A stretch of 52,692 nucleotides of DNA from Desulfocurvus sp. (GCA_020692325.1 JAIMKR010000001.1:1-52692); one strand, 5' to 3'. Counted from the first letter of the stretch, positions 18,101-25,501 are shown. Notes: generated from the sequence alone by a model not told the origin. A program made the numbers and translations.

Positions 18101-18768
18101 AAGGCTTTTTTGCGGCTATCCTCGCCCGCGGCGGAGGAGCGCACGGCCACGGGTTCGTTCTCCAGTCCGGCCTCGCCGCAGATGCCCAGGTAGGCGCTGC
18201 GCACGGCGTCGGCCACTTCCTGCGGCAGCGTGACGGACAGGATGGCGGCCTGTACGAGCACGGAACGTTTGCGCAGCTGGTCGATGCCCTCGGGGCTGGT
18301 GGCGAAGCCTTCGACCACGTTGTTGACGAAGGTACGCAGCTTGATGGTGTTGCCGCCGCCCTTGGCCGACTCGGCGTTGATGCGCTTGGCCACGCGGCGG
18401 GTGAAATTCTGCAGGAAGTCGGTGTCGCGGTTGGTCTCGTCGTCGGTCCAGTCGATGGAGCTGTATTCCTTGTCCACGGTGGACCGCACGAGGGCGGCGT
18501 TGACCTTGGTCTCGTCGAGCAGCTTGTGGAAGGCGATGGAGGAGATGGCGCGGAATTGCGGGGCGCGGATGTTCGGCACCTGGCTGATGATGGCGGTGTT
18601 GTAGTTCTTGCCACCGACGAGCAGCTCCGCGTCGGAACCGATGGCGACGATGTCCGCGCCGTTCAGGACGATTTTCTTGGTCGGATCGGTCTCCGCGGCG
18701 ACAGTGGGCTTCGCCTCCGTGGCGGCACCCGCCGCTTTGGCGGTCTGTTCCTTATGGGTCTTGGCCAT
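15172..18768 (-). CDS. Phosphoenolpyruvate synthase-like protein, enlarged
   Basis: A 1198-residue protein with the three parts of PEP synthase in order. The PEP/pyruvate-binding ATP-grasp part (about 35-450) has VAVRSSAAGED (207-217) and DASYGLGEAVVGG. The phosphohistidine domain has GGDTSHAAITSRELG with the catalytic His at 534. The PEP-utilising barrel shows GLLRAEFML near 625, YRTTDFKSNEYRNL near 900, GSNDMTQMVLATDRDN near 1030 and GFCGQGVSN with the catalytic Cys near 1085. Ordinary PEP synthases have about 800 residues; here a charged, helical stretch (about 640-860) is inserted between the first two barrel strands, and about 90 residues extend the C-terminus. The enzyme would make PEP from pyruvate and ATP, feeding gluconeogenesis. 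ATG 18768 follows GAGGAGGAG. It follows pyc on the same strand. In D. vulgaris a PEP-synthase-related gene likewise neighbours pyruvate carboxylase, from memory. Confidence 0.85.
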   Translation of the reverse strand: MAKTHKEQTAKAAGAATEAKPTVAAETDPTKKIVLNGADIVAIGSDAELLVGGKNYNTAIISQVPNIRAPQFRAISSIAFHKLLDETKVNAALVRSTVDKEYSSIDWTDDETNRDTDFLQNFTRRVAKRINAESAKGGGNTIKLRTFVNNVVEGFATSPEGIDQLRKRSVLVQAAILSVTLPQEVADAVRSAYLGICGEAGLENEPVAVRSSAAGEDSRKKAFAGLQDTYLNIVGEDRVVEAYHWDCASAYNLRSMTYRREAILDAVNKAEETGDNSIAENAKKEWAIESTSLSVCIMRMINPMVSGTAFSADTSTGCRGTDRNDLVSIDASYGLGEAVVGGMVTPDKFYVFQRDDASEVVVRFMGCKDKKIVYDEDEGGTKVIPVDENEVFRWALSLAQAEEVARGVRNISKAYGGIIMDTEFCIDSSDRLWFVQARPETRWNEELHVHPSTIFMRRKEVVAKAAAAAELILEGNGASRGAGQGVVKFLRSALELNKVNKGDILAAERTDPDMVPGMRIASAILADVGGDTSHAAITSRELGIPAVIGLQHLEVLRSLDGQEVTVDGSRGRVYRGRLPLVDVGGEIDVAAIPPTKVKIGLILADIGQSLFLSRLRRVPDFEIGLLRAEFMLGNISVHPLALEAYDRGVLGALVDEKLREFETHLSKVMKEQLATGLITLRLKLREYVGTITGLGKELAQLSEREGTKGTDEVLAIHRRLRELDKKLDEHIGYATDRMETLKTSVDLKTHIAVVMGYNDVLDGTCDPYAEAKKLKQDHEREIEKIAARLQDDPEIVDVLSRIAALREEVALKMGLKSEMDMVRTLPERIRKLLESRGFRTGKEHYIQTLAQGLALFAMAFYGKTIIYRTTDFKSNEYRNLLGGLLFEQYESNPMLGFRGVSRNIHDWELEAFKLARGIFGGKNLQLMLPFVRTLEEARSMKRYLKSVHNLESGKDGMKIILMAEIPSNAILCKEFINEVDGFSIGSNDMTQMVLATDRDNPRLQHIYDEEDPAVIWTILSAIFAGQKYGKKVGFCGQGVSNSEILRGVVAIAGIDSASVVPDTYQATKEQVAEVEALNLPVSKLGEWLREQHLQRLEILLEENGYGHILKRYKTAEDLREWYEGELDRFCEQLRDNIENPKEAFYRQEMEHFRAIFHKPVIYFSWDWSFTVEDALHHSGFATFEEQAQALAEKRKKQW

Positions 18769-18938
18769 TCTCTCCTCCTCCTGGGCGCCCTTTTGTGCGG
18801 GCGGCGCTTTGCGTCGATTGAGGGATCATCCAGACACAAATAAGGCGCGCCGAATCCCGTCCACTGACTGCGTGGCTGCGGGAAAAGACGCGCTGCATCT
18901 CAGTCGTGTACCCCGATACTCCGTTTTCCGGTTTCCCG

Positions 18939-18956
18939 TCAATTGTATATACAACA
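18939..18956. promoter_or_regulatory. Operator-like palindrome ahead of the PEP-synthase-like gene
   Basis: The perfect 12-bp palindrome TTGTATATACAA (18943-18954) is nested in AATTGT (18941-18946) / ACAATT (18954-18959). It touches a minus-strand TTGACG box (18942-18937) with a weak TATCGG 18 bases on. Fifteen of 18 bases match a second site at 19081-19098. The shape resembles sites of GntR-family repressors; the factor is not identified. Confidence 0.5.
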
Positions 18957-18977
18957 ATTATCAAAAGAAACAGCAAA

Positions 18978-19055
18978 GCGGCCAGGAGTGGGACTTCCCG
19001 ACCATCGCTGGCGATGCCGCGCGAGGGGAGGAAGCACCCAGATTCTCCTGGCCGC
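18978..19055 (-). terminator. Long structured hairpin after pyc, terminator-like
   Basis: The outer stem GCGGCCAGGAG (18978-18988) / CTCCTGGCCGC (19045-19055) is a perfect 11 bp. Inside it are TGGG (18989-18992) / CCCA (19037-19040), TTCC (18995-18998) / GGAA (19030-19033) and a terminal CATCGC (19003-19008) / GCGATG (19011-19016) hairpin. On the minus strand the structure is followed by a T-rich stretch (TTTGCTGTTTCTTTT). It may terminate pyc transcripts or act as a leader RNA for the next gene. Confidence 0.5.
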
Positions 19056-19080
19056 CGTTAGGAGGCTCAGTCGGATGCCA

Positions 19081-19098
19081 TCATTTGCACATACAACA
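19081..19098. promoter_or_regulatory. Second copy of the operator-like element
   Basis: TCATTTGCACATACAACA matches the element at 18939-18956 (TCAATTGTATATACAACA) at 15 of 18 positions in the same orientation, 142 bases away. Two near-identical AT-rich sites in GC-rich DNA ahead of one gene suggest cooperative binding of one regulator. Confidence 0.45.
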
Positions 19099-19124
19099 GT
19101 CGCGATCTAAAATAGTCCTCCGAA

Positions 19125-22100
19125 TCACATTTTCTGTCCGCAGACCGGGCAGAACTTGAACTCGTCGCTGGTAAGCGGGGCCTTGCAGGTGGGGCAGACC
19201 TTGTGGACGGGGCCGAGCTCAACGAGCAGCTCGCCCTCCTTCACCGGCACCATGATCTTGTCCTCCTGGTAATTGGCGCTCCTGAGCACGCGCTTGACCA
19301 TGCCGTCCACGGGCGCCTGCACGCTCTTCTCCTGCTTCATGATGGAGATGTTGCAGATCTCCTCGCCCTGTTTGACCATGTCGCCCGCGCGCACGTGCAT
19401 GACCCAGAGGTCGCCATTGCTGGGCGAGGCGATGTGGTAGACGTTCTTCGGATCGGCCATTTCCAGGGCGTCGCGATCGCTTCCGGCGGCCTCGCGCACC
19501 TTGACCTTGTGCGAGGAGGTCTCGGAATCCACGGAGTAGCGAACGGTGATGAGGCCCAGATCGTCCACATCGCTGATGTCGGTGATGCGCATGACGTGAG
19601 GCTTGCCGCAGCGACTGCCGAAGAGCAACGTCTCGCCCTTCTCCAGTCCCTCAAACCACACGTCGATGGGCAGGTTGTTGGCGTCGCCGTAGGTCTGCAC
19701 GAACTCAATGGTTTTGAGCGCGTCGCCGGGGTGGTTCAGGTAGAGCACGAACTCCTCGTCCGTGGCCTTGCGGCCCAACCGGGCGTCGAGGATGGCGGAC
19801 TCGGCCTTGAGGTCCATGTCCGGCAGGGTCTCCAGCGGGGAGACCTCGGTGCGGCTCTGGATGGCGACCTTCCAGTCGGAGCCGAAGGCGCTCTGGTAGA
19901 CCCAGTCGGGGGGGAAGCCCAAGGGCAGCCGGCCGTACTTGCCCAACAGCAGATTGCGGAAGGCGTCGTTGCTGTCGCGGTAGAGGTCGAGGCGCGCCTC
20001 GCGCTCCAGGTCGGTCAGGTCGGCCTCGGGCGCCAGATTCACGATATCCAGGATGTTCAGCAGGCGGCGCACCTCGCGCTCACCGCCGCGCTTGTACGCG
20101 CCGGTGACGGCCAAAAACGAGGTGTTCCAGGTGATCTGCGAGCCCGGGGTCACGTCGTGGTAGCGCACAATCTTGCGCGTGCCGGCCAGGAACTTGAGCA
20201 TGTAGGGCAGCAGGTGAATGTAGCCCTGCTTCATGGCCCCCTCCTGCGAGGAGGAGGTGGCGCCGCCGGGCATTCCGTGGCGCACCACGTCGTTGTCGAT
20301 GCCCTGGAAGTACGGCGAGCAATATTTGTCGTAGTAGGGCATGATCTGCTTGAGCACGAAGTTCGTGTTGCGGATCATATCCTTGTCGAGCATGGTCTTG
20401 AGCCCCATCTCGTCCTCGATGTACGCCGCCGTGGAGAGGACCTCGCCCTGGCCGTACCAGCGCACGCTGGAGCCGACGCCCACGTCGAGGATGTGCGCGC
20501 CGGCCTGCGCCGTGGCGCCCATGGTGGGCACGAACAGACCGTCGGTGCAGTGCCGGTGGCTGTGAATGACGAGCTCGGGGTATTTCTTGACCAGGGCGGC
20601 GATGAGCTCGCGCATGAAACGCGGCGGGCACACGCCGGCCATGTCCTTCAGCCCCAGGATGATGGAGCGCGAGGCCTTCTTCTTACTCACGCCCATCACG
20701 TCGGCGCACATGGCGATGATCTCGTCGGTGACGCCCAGGTAGTGCGGCACGTCGAAGCCCTTGGCCCAGGACATGGACAGCGCGGGCTCGAACACGTTCT
20801 TGTCCGAGTGCAGCACGGCCTCGGCGAAGGGACGCATGTTCTCGACGTGGTTGAGGAAGTCAAAACAGCGGATGATCTCGTAGTGCTCGCAGATCATCTC
20901 GGCGGTGAGACGCATGAGGTTCTTGGGCTGCGGCTTGTAGCCCAGCACGTTGGTGGAGCGCACCAGAATCTGCTTCAGCGTGGTGGGTGCGAAGCGGTTC
21001 CACTCCTTGGCCTCGGTGAAGGGGTAGGTCATGTTGGCCAGCATGGCCACGTGGAAGTGCGCGCCGCCGCCGTTCTCCAGAGAGAAGAAGCCGCAGCGAT
21101 CCAGGTAGGGGCCGACGATGCGGTCCTCGGCCAGGCGGAAGCGGTTGCCGCTGTTGCTCTGCGTCATGTCGCGGGTGGTGGTGTCGGTGAAGTGGATGAT
21201 GCCGGCGGCGCGGTCCTCGCGCAGGGCGTCGAGGATGGCGTCGCGCTTCATGCCGCGCACGAAGCGGGGCTCGAAGGTGGCGTCGGTGGTGTCCGGGGCC
21301 TTCACCAACTGGAAGCGGCCCAGGCGCTTGTCCGTCCGACCGCGATACTCGCCCAGGGAGACGAAGGGGTTGTAGCCGCGGGCGCTGATCTCGGCCACCA
21401 AACGCGCCAGGCGCACCGGCTCGGGCTCCTGGTCGATGTAGGTCATCAGCTCCTCGCGATGGTCGCGAACGAAGTTGGTGTCGTAGGTGCCGGCCACGAA
21501 GTCCGGGTGCTTCATCACCTCGCGGTGGAACTTGATGGTGGTTTTGAGGCCGCCAATCTTATACTCGCGCAGGGCGCGACGCATGAGCATGACCGTCTTG
21601 TCCCACGAGCTGCCGTAGGTGATGAGCAACGCGGCGGCGGAGTCGTAGCTGGAGGGGAAGCGGTAGCCCGAGCAGATGCACGAGTCGATGCGCACGCCCT
21701 GCCCGCCGGGGGAGACGTAGCTGGTGATGAGCCCGGCGTTGGGCGAGAAGTTGTCCTGTGGATCCTCGCAGTTCACGCGCACCTGCATGGCGTGCAGGTA
21801 GGGCTTGGTGTCGCGCTCGTTGAAGCGCAGCTTGGAGCCGAAGCTGATGGCGATCTGCTCTTCCACCAAGTCGATGCCGTAGCGGCATTCGGTGATGCCG
21901 TGCTCCACCTGCAGGCGGGTGTTGGCCTCGATGAGGTACGGACGGCCATCCTTGTCCACCAGGAACTCGACGGTGGCCAGGGAATGGTAGCCCACGGCCT
22001 TGATGAGTTTCTCGGCGTACCCTTTGAGTTCCTTGCGCAGTTCGGGAGTGAACTGGGGCCAGGGCGAGGGGGTGATCTCGACGAGCTTCTGGTGGTTGCG

Positions 22101-22829
22101 CTGCACCGTGCAGTCGCGCTCGTCGAAGACGAAAACGTTGCCGTACAGGTCGGCCACGGTCTGACATTCGATGTGGCGCACGCTGGTGAGCAGCTTTTCC
22201 ACGTACAGGCGCGGATTGCCGAAGCTGGCCTTGGCCAGGGCCGAGGCCTTCATAAAGGCGTTCTCCAGCTGCGATTCCTCGTAGACCTCGTAGATGCCGC
22301 GACCGCCGCCGCCGCCCTCGGCCTTGAGCATAATAGGGAAGCCGATCTCCTTGGCGATCTTGCGCGCCTCGGGGATGCTCACCGCCTCGGGAGAGCCGGG
22401 CACCACGGGCACGCCGATCTCCTCGGCGAGCTTGCGCACGGCAACCTTGTTGCCGAGTAGGCGCATGGGGCCCTGATTGGGGCCAATGAAAATGATTCCG
22501 GCCTCTTCGCACTTGCGCGGGAAGGAGTCGTCCTCGGAGCCGAAGCCCCAGCCGGGATGGATGGCGACCATGCCGCGATCCTTGGCCATTTTGATGATGC
22601 GGTCGAGATCGAGATACGCGCGGGGATCTTCGCCAAGGAGCAGGAGCTCGCTGGCGCCGGTAGTTGCGGGCGAGGTTTTATCCACGTCGGTGGCGGTCAT
22701 GACGGCCACGGCCTGGAACATCTCCGTGATGGAGCGGCAGATGCGGCGCGCCGGAATGCCACGGTTGGCAACCAGAATCGGCTTGCCCTTGACTTCCTGC
22801 AAAACCTGCTCGAACGACTTCGGTCTCAT
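19125..22829 (-). CDS. pyc: Pyruvate carboxylase with C-terminal zinc ribbon
   Basis: A 1234-residue biotin enzyme making oxaloacetate from pyruvate, bicarbonate and ATP. The biotin carboxylase part (about 10-470) shows the ATP-grasp loop AEGGGGGRGIYEV and the EANTRLQVEHGITE segment. The carboxyltransferase barrel (about 550-1010) has the metal-site HSHRH motif. A biotin carrier domain follows, but its acceptor motif reads SIMKQEKSV rather than the usual AMKM. The last ~25 residues add CPTCKAPL...CPVCGQKM, a four-cysteine zinc ribbon not normal for this enzyme. ATG 22829 is given; a TTG two codons upstream sits closer to AAGGGGGA, and a TTG at 22892 overlapping the birA stop is also possible. 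It is directly downstream of birA, its presumed biotin ligase. Confidence 0.93.
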   Translation of the reverse strand: MRPKSFEQVLQEVKGKPILVANRGIPARRICRSITEMFQAVAVMTATDVDKTSPATTGASELLLLGEDPRAYLDLDRIIKMAKDRGMVAIHPGWGFGSEDDSFPRKCEEAGIIFIGPNQGPMRLLGNKVAVRKLAEEIGVPVVPGSPEAVSIPEARKIAKEIGFPIMLKAEGGGGGRGIYEVYEESQLENAFMKASALAKASFGNPRLYVEKLLTSVRHIECQTVADLYGNVFVFDERDCTVQRNHQKLVEITPSPWPQFTPELRKELKGYAEKLIKAVGYHSLATVEFLVDKDGRPYLIEANTRLQVEHGITECRYGIDLVEEQIAISFGSKLRFNERDTKPYLHAMQVRVNCEDPQDNFSPNAGLITSYVSPGGQGVRIDSCICSGYRFPSSYDSAAALLITYGSSWDKTVMLMRRALREYKIGGLKTTIKFHREVMKHPDFVAGTYDTNFVRDHREELMTYIDQEPEPVRLARLVAEISARGYNPFVSLGEYRGRTDKRLGRFQLVKAPDTTDATFEPRFVRGMKRDAILDALREDRAAGIIHFTDTTTRDMTQSNSGNRFRLAEDRIVGPYLDRCGFFSLENGGGAHFHVAMLANMTYPFTEAKEWNRFAPTTLKQILVRSTNVLGYKPQPKNLMRLTAEMICEHYEIIRCFDFLNHVENMRPFAEAVLHSDKNVFEPALSMSWAKGFDVPHYLGVTDEIIAMCADVMGVSKKKASRSIILGLKDMAGVCPPRFMRELIAALVKKYPELVIHSHRHCTDGLFVPTMGATAQAGAHILDVGVGSSVRWYGQGEVLSTAAYIEDEMGLKTMLDKDMIRNTNFVLKQIMPYYDKYCSPYFQGIDNDVVRHGMPGGATSSSQEGAMKQGYIHLLPYMLKFLAGTRKIVRYHDVTPGSQITWNTSFLAVTGAYKRGGEREVRRLLNILDIVNLAPEADLTDLEREARLDLYRDSNDAFRNLLLGKYGRLPLGFPPDWVYQSAFGSDWKVAIQSRTEVSPLETLPDMDLKAESAILDARLGRKATDEEFVLYLNHPGDALKTIEFVQTYGDANNLPIDVWFEGLEKGETLLFGSRCGKPHVMRITDISDVDDLGLITVRYSVDSETSSHKVKVREAAGSDRDALEMADPKNVYHIASPSNGDLWVMHVRAGDMVKQGEEICNISIMKQEKSVQAPVDGMVKRVLRSANYQEDKIMVPVKEGELLVELGPVHKVCPTCKAPLTSDEFKFCPVCGQKM

Positions 22830-22888
22830 GGCCAAATCGGTCCCCCTTAATGCGGTTGCGTTATGTTTGCCCGTAGAACCGGTCCCGC

Positions 22889-23797
22889 TCAAACCGGGAT
22901 CACGTCGCCCGCCAAAAGCTCGATGCTTTGGCCGGTGCGGTTCAATACGAGCGCCCCTTCCGCCGACACTCCCTCGACGATGGCCTCGTACAGGACATTC
23001 ACGCCCTCCCGCACGAGCACACGGCGACCGGCCCAGGCCATCCTGGAGCGGAACATCGTCAGGAATTCGTTCGGAGAATGAACGTCAAATAATGAAGCAT
23101 AGCTCGTTTCAATCTGGTTTACAAGGGTACGCCACAGGCCGAGGGGGCCAATATTCGGGTCGCGCGGGGAAAATTTTCCGGCGGCAACCTTGAAGTCCGC
23201 ACGCATTTCCTCCGGCTCCGGCGCGTAAGCCAGATTCACGCCGATGCCGGTCAGAACGCAGCCCGGCCGCTCCTCCACGAGCATTCCGGCGATTTTCCGA
23301 TCATCACACAAAAGATCGTTCGGCCACTTGACGCGCACCGCCGGGCCCAGCGCCTGCAACGCCCCGGCGAAGAGCCAGCCGAACACCAGTGGCCGCAGGT
23401 CGTTCCACAACCCGGTCGCCTCCGGGCAGACCAGCGTGACATGCAGGTTGCCCGGACGCGAGACCCACGCCCGGCGCAATTGTCCCCGTCCGGCCGTCTG
23501 CTCGGGCGCGAGCACCGCGTCCCACGGGCGAAGCGCACCCGCCTCGACGAGCCGGCGCGCCACGTCCATGGTGCTGCCGCAGCGGCCCGTCACGACCACG
23601 CGCGGCGCGCCATCGTCAGGGCGATCCACCGGGACCAGGCACCGTCCCAGCGCGACGGGGTTTTCGATCTCCTCCAAAGGGCCAAGCGCCGCCACGTCCG
23701 CCGCCCACGAGGGGGACAAAGCACGCAACGTCTCCGGCCTCGCCGGTTCGGCCAGACCCGGCAGACCATCTGCGCACATCAATATATTACATGGCAT
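22889..23797 (-). CDS. birA: Biotin-[acetyl-CoA-carboxylase] ligase
   Basis: A 302-residue biotin protein ligase. The catalytic domain carries GRCGSTMDVARRL (about 90-102), AGRGQLRRAWVS (the biotinyl-AMP loop, a GRGxxxR motif), VKWPNDLL and KIAGMLVE, and a short C-terminal SH3-like part ending AGDVIPV. The ~80 residues ahead of the ligase core do not show the DNA-binding helix-turn-helix of E. coli BirA, so a repressor role is not supported. ATG 23797 has GGAGG/GAGGAAA upstream; longer readings run through the divergent nucleotidyltransferase gene. Its stop is 60 bases from the pyc ATG, suggesting co-expression with its substrate. Confidence 0.9.
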   Translation of the reverse strand: MPCNILMCADGLPGLAEPARPETLRALSPSWAADVAALGPLEEIENPVALGRCLVPVDRPDDGAPRVVVTGRCGSTMDVARRLVEAGALRPWDAVLAPEQTAGRGQLRRAWVSRPGNLHVTLVCPEATGLWNDLRPLVFGWLFAGALQALGPAVRVKWPNDLLCDDRKIAGMLVEERPGCVLTGIGVNLAYAPEPEEMRADFKVAAGKFSPRDPNIGPLGLWRTLVNQIETSYASLFDVHSPNEFLTMFRSRMAWAGRRVLVREGVNVLYEAIVEGVSAEGALVLNRTGQSIELLAGDVIPV

Positions 23798-23866
23798 GAT
23801 TTCCTCGCCTCCCGCCGCGCCCCACGCGGCTTTCCTTCGCGCGCGAAGCATGGTACGCCTCGCTTC

Positions 23867-24985
23867 ATGCGCATTCTTCTCGTCGGTGGAGCCGTGCGGA
23901 ACATGCTCCTCGGCCTGCCGGCGCGCGACAGGGATTACCTCGTGCTCGACGCGACTGTCGAGGAATTCCTCCGCGCGCACCCATCCGCGATGCCTGTGGG
24001 CAAGACCTTTCCCGTCTTCATCCTGAACGGGCAGGAGTTCTCGTTCCTGCGCGCCCCAACGCTCGCCGAGGATCTGCGCCTGCGCGACTTCACGGTCAAC
24101 GCCGTCGCGCTCGACGAGTCCGGCGGACTCGTGTGCCACCCGCGCGCGCTGGAGGATATTACCAGCCGCACCCTGCGCCCGGCGGGCGCGGACTCCCTGC
24201 GGGTCGATCCCCTGCGTGTGCTGCGCGCGGCCCGTTTCATCGCCCAGCTACCCGAATTCCACGCGTCGGACGAACTCACGGCGGCCATGCGCGACGCCTC
24301 GGGCGCGGTCGGCTCAGTCTTCGCCGATCGGGCGGGTCAGGAAACGCGCAAAGCCCTCGCCTCCGACCGCCCCGGGGAATTCCTGCGTCTGCTCGGCCGG
24401 GCCGGCTGTCTCAGCCCGTGGTTCGCCGAATTCGCCGACGCGGCCGACATCCCGGCCGGACCGCCCCAATATCACGACTGCAGCGTGCTGGAACACACGG
24501 CGCGCGTCATGGACCGCCTCGCCGCCGCCTCGCCTGGCGACGAGATGGCCGTATGGATGGGGCTGTGTCACGACATCGGCAAGACCAGCACCCCGCGAGA
24601 CGAGCTGCCCCGGCACATCGGCCACGACCTGCGCGGTGAAACGCTGGCCGTGACCCTCGGGGAACGCCTGCGCCTGCCGGCCCGGCTGATCCGCGCCGGC
24701 GGCGACGCCGCGCGCTGGCACATGACCGCCGCCAAATACCCGGAGCTGCGGCCGGCCACGCGCGTGGATCTGCTGCTGCGCCTGAAGAGCCGCGGTGTGC
24801 TGCGCGAGATGTTCCGGCTGGCCGCCATCGATCAGGGCGTGGATCACCTGCCGCTCGTGGAAGCCGACCTCGCCGCCATCCTCGCCGTGAGCCTGCCCCG
24901 CAAACTCCGCGACCTCGGCGCGCGCACTGGAGAGATTCTGCGCGATCTGCGCATCCGCGCCTTGCGCGAGTCCCCGCACACCTGA
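23867..24985 (+). CDS. CCA-adding-type tRNA nucleotidyltransferase with HD domain
   Basis: A 372-residue class II nucleotidyltransferase. GGAVRNMLLG (7-16) and the metal-binding DRD of RDRDYLV (20-26) start the catalytic head; LRDFTVNAVAL (about 67-77) and DPLRVLRAARF match the family. Residues ~200-300 form an HD domain with HDCSVLEH, CHDIGKTS and a later HIGHD, as in E. coli-type Cca with phosphohydrolase activity. It should add or repair the 3' CCA of tRNAs; this is consistent with, but not proven to be, full CCA addition as opposed to poly(A) polymerase activity. ATG 23867 is chosen by the family start; the ribosome binding site is weak. It diverges from birA. Confidence 0.85.
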   Translation: MRILLVGGAVRNMLLGLPARDRDYLVLDATVEEFLRAHPSAMPVGKTFPVFILNGQEFSFLRAPTLAEDLRLRDFTVNAVALDESGGLVCHPRALEDITSRTLRPAGADSLRVDPLRVLRAARFIAQLPEFHASDELTAAMRDASGAVGSVFADRAGQETRKALASDRPGEFLRLLGRAGCLSPWFAEFADAADIPAGPPQYHDCSVLEHTARVMDRLAAASPGDEMAVWMGLCHDIGKTSTPRDELPRHIGHDLRGETLAVTLGERLRLPARLIRAGGDAARWHMTAAKYPELRPATRVDLLLRLKSRGVLREMFRLAAIDQGVDHLPLVEADLAAILAVSLPRKLRDLGARTGEILRDLRIRALRESPHT

Positions 24986-25097
24986 GCCGGCGTCCTTCCG
25001 TTCCGCATTCCGCAGCCATGCTCTTGGAGTAATACGAACGCACGTTTCATGCATTGGTTGCGAAAAGTTTCGGCCATTTCCTCCTTCCGAAACGATA

Positions 25098-25241
25098 CGG
25101 CGCCAATAGCCGAGCGCGCCCCCGCAAGGCGGTGCCCGATTCCATTCGAGCTCGCCCCGGGCACAGCTTCCCCACGAAAACGATAAAGGCGAAAGCCTCC
25201 CAAACACCGGACCGGCGTGGCGGGAGTCAGAAACGATGCCG
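25098..25241 (+). promoter_or_regulatory. Possible cobalamin-riboswitch-like element (uncertain)
   Basis: Fragments resemble the cobalamin aptamer: GGTGCCCGATTCC (from 25131), CGCCCCGGGCACAGC downstream of it, and GGGAGTCAGAAACGATGCC (25222-25240), like the conserved AGYCnGnAnAC...GCC end. Closing ends CGGC (25098-25101) and GCCG (25238-25241) could pair. The usual GGGAA box is missing, the element is short, and the best promoter lies downstream of it, so a degenerate or false match is quite possible. Confidence 0.3.
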
Positions 25242-25380
25242 AGACAAAACAATCCGGCTTCGAAGATGGACTGTGGCGAACCCCGCGTTCAGTCCTTGGG
25301 GAACACGTCCCGTGGGCTTCCGCGCGCCCCCCGTCGCGGACATCCCGATGCGGCGGAGATAAGGAATTCATCAAAAATGA

Positions 25381-25409
25381 TTGACAGGATTTTGAGGTGG
25401 GACTAGTAA
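25381..25409 (+). promoter_or_regulatory. Sigma-70-type promoter of cbiMQO
   Basis: TTGACA (25381-25386) and TAGTAA (25404-25409) are separated by 17 bases, the best housekeeping promoter in the window. It lies 93 bases ahead of the cbiM start. Confidence 0.75.
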
Positions 25410-25416
25410 CACCCAA

Positions 25417-25451
25417 ACGAAATTCGTATCGAGTTAGTACGATTCCCTAAC
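25417..25451. promoter_or_regulatory. Nested palindromes at the cbi transcription start
   Basis: ACGAAATTCGT (25417-25427) is a perfect palindrome; TCGTA (25424-25428) / TACGA (25438-25442) and GTTAG (25433-25437) / CTAAC (25447-25451) are inverted pairs. All lie just after the -10 box, the position of a repressor operator. A metal-sensing repressor such as NikR is a reasonable guess, not shown. Confidence 0.5.
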
Positions 25452-25501
25452 TGGCAAGATGCGGCCAACGATACTTTTTTAAACTCGAGGAAGGCGTCAC
25501 C

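Larger units (their letters stand above)
18769..19124. other. Regulatory intergenic region between pyc and the PEP-synthase-like gene
   Basis: These 356 bases contain no supported gene. Read on the minus strand they hold, in order, an operator-like element (19098-19081), a 78-nt structured element (19055-18978), a second operator-like element (18956-18939) abutting a TTGACG box (18942-18937), and then the leader of the PEP-synthase-like gene. Confidence 0.6.
24986..25501. other. Intergenic region ahead of the cbi operon
   Basis: These 516 bases hold a possible cobalamin-riboswitch-like segment (25098-25241), a strong promoter (25381-25409), nested palindromes (25404-25451) and the ribosome binding site GAGGAAGG (25487-25494). 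No protein gene is supported. Confidence 0.6.

Noticed and set aside
15238-18843. Two long plus-strand open frames opposite the PEP-synthase-like gene
   Set aside because: Antisense shadows of a GC-rich coding sequence, with no recognisable domains.
19203-22460. 1085-codon open frame on the plus strand opposite pyruvate carboxylase
   Set aside because: It is an antisense shadow: His/Val/Gly-rich low-complexity product, no ribosome binding site, entirely within a well-supported gene.
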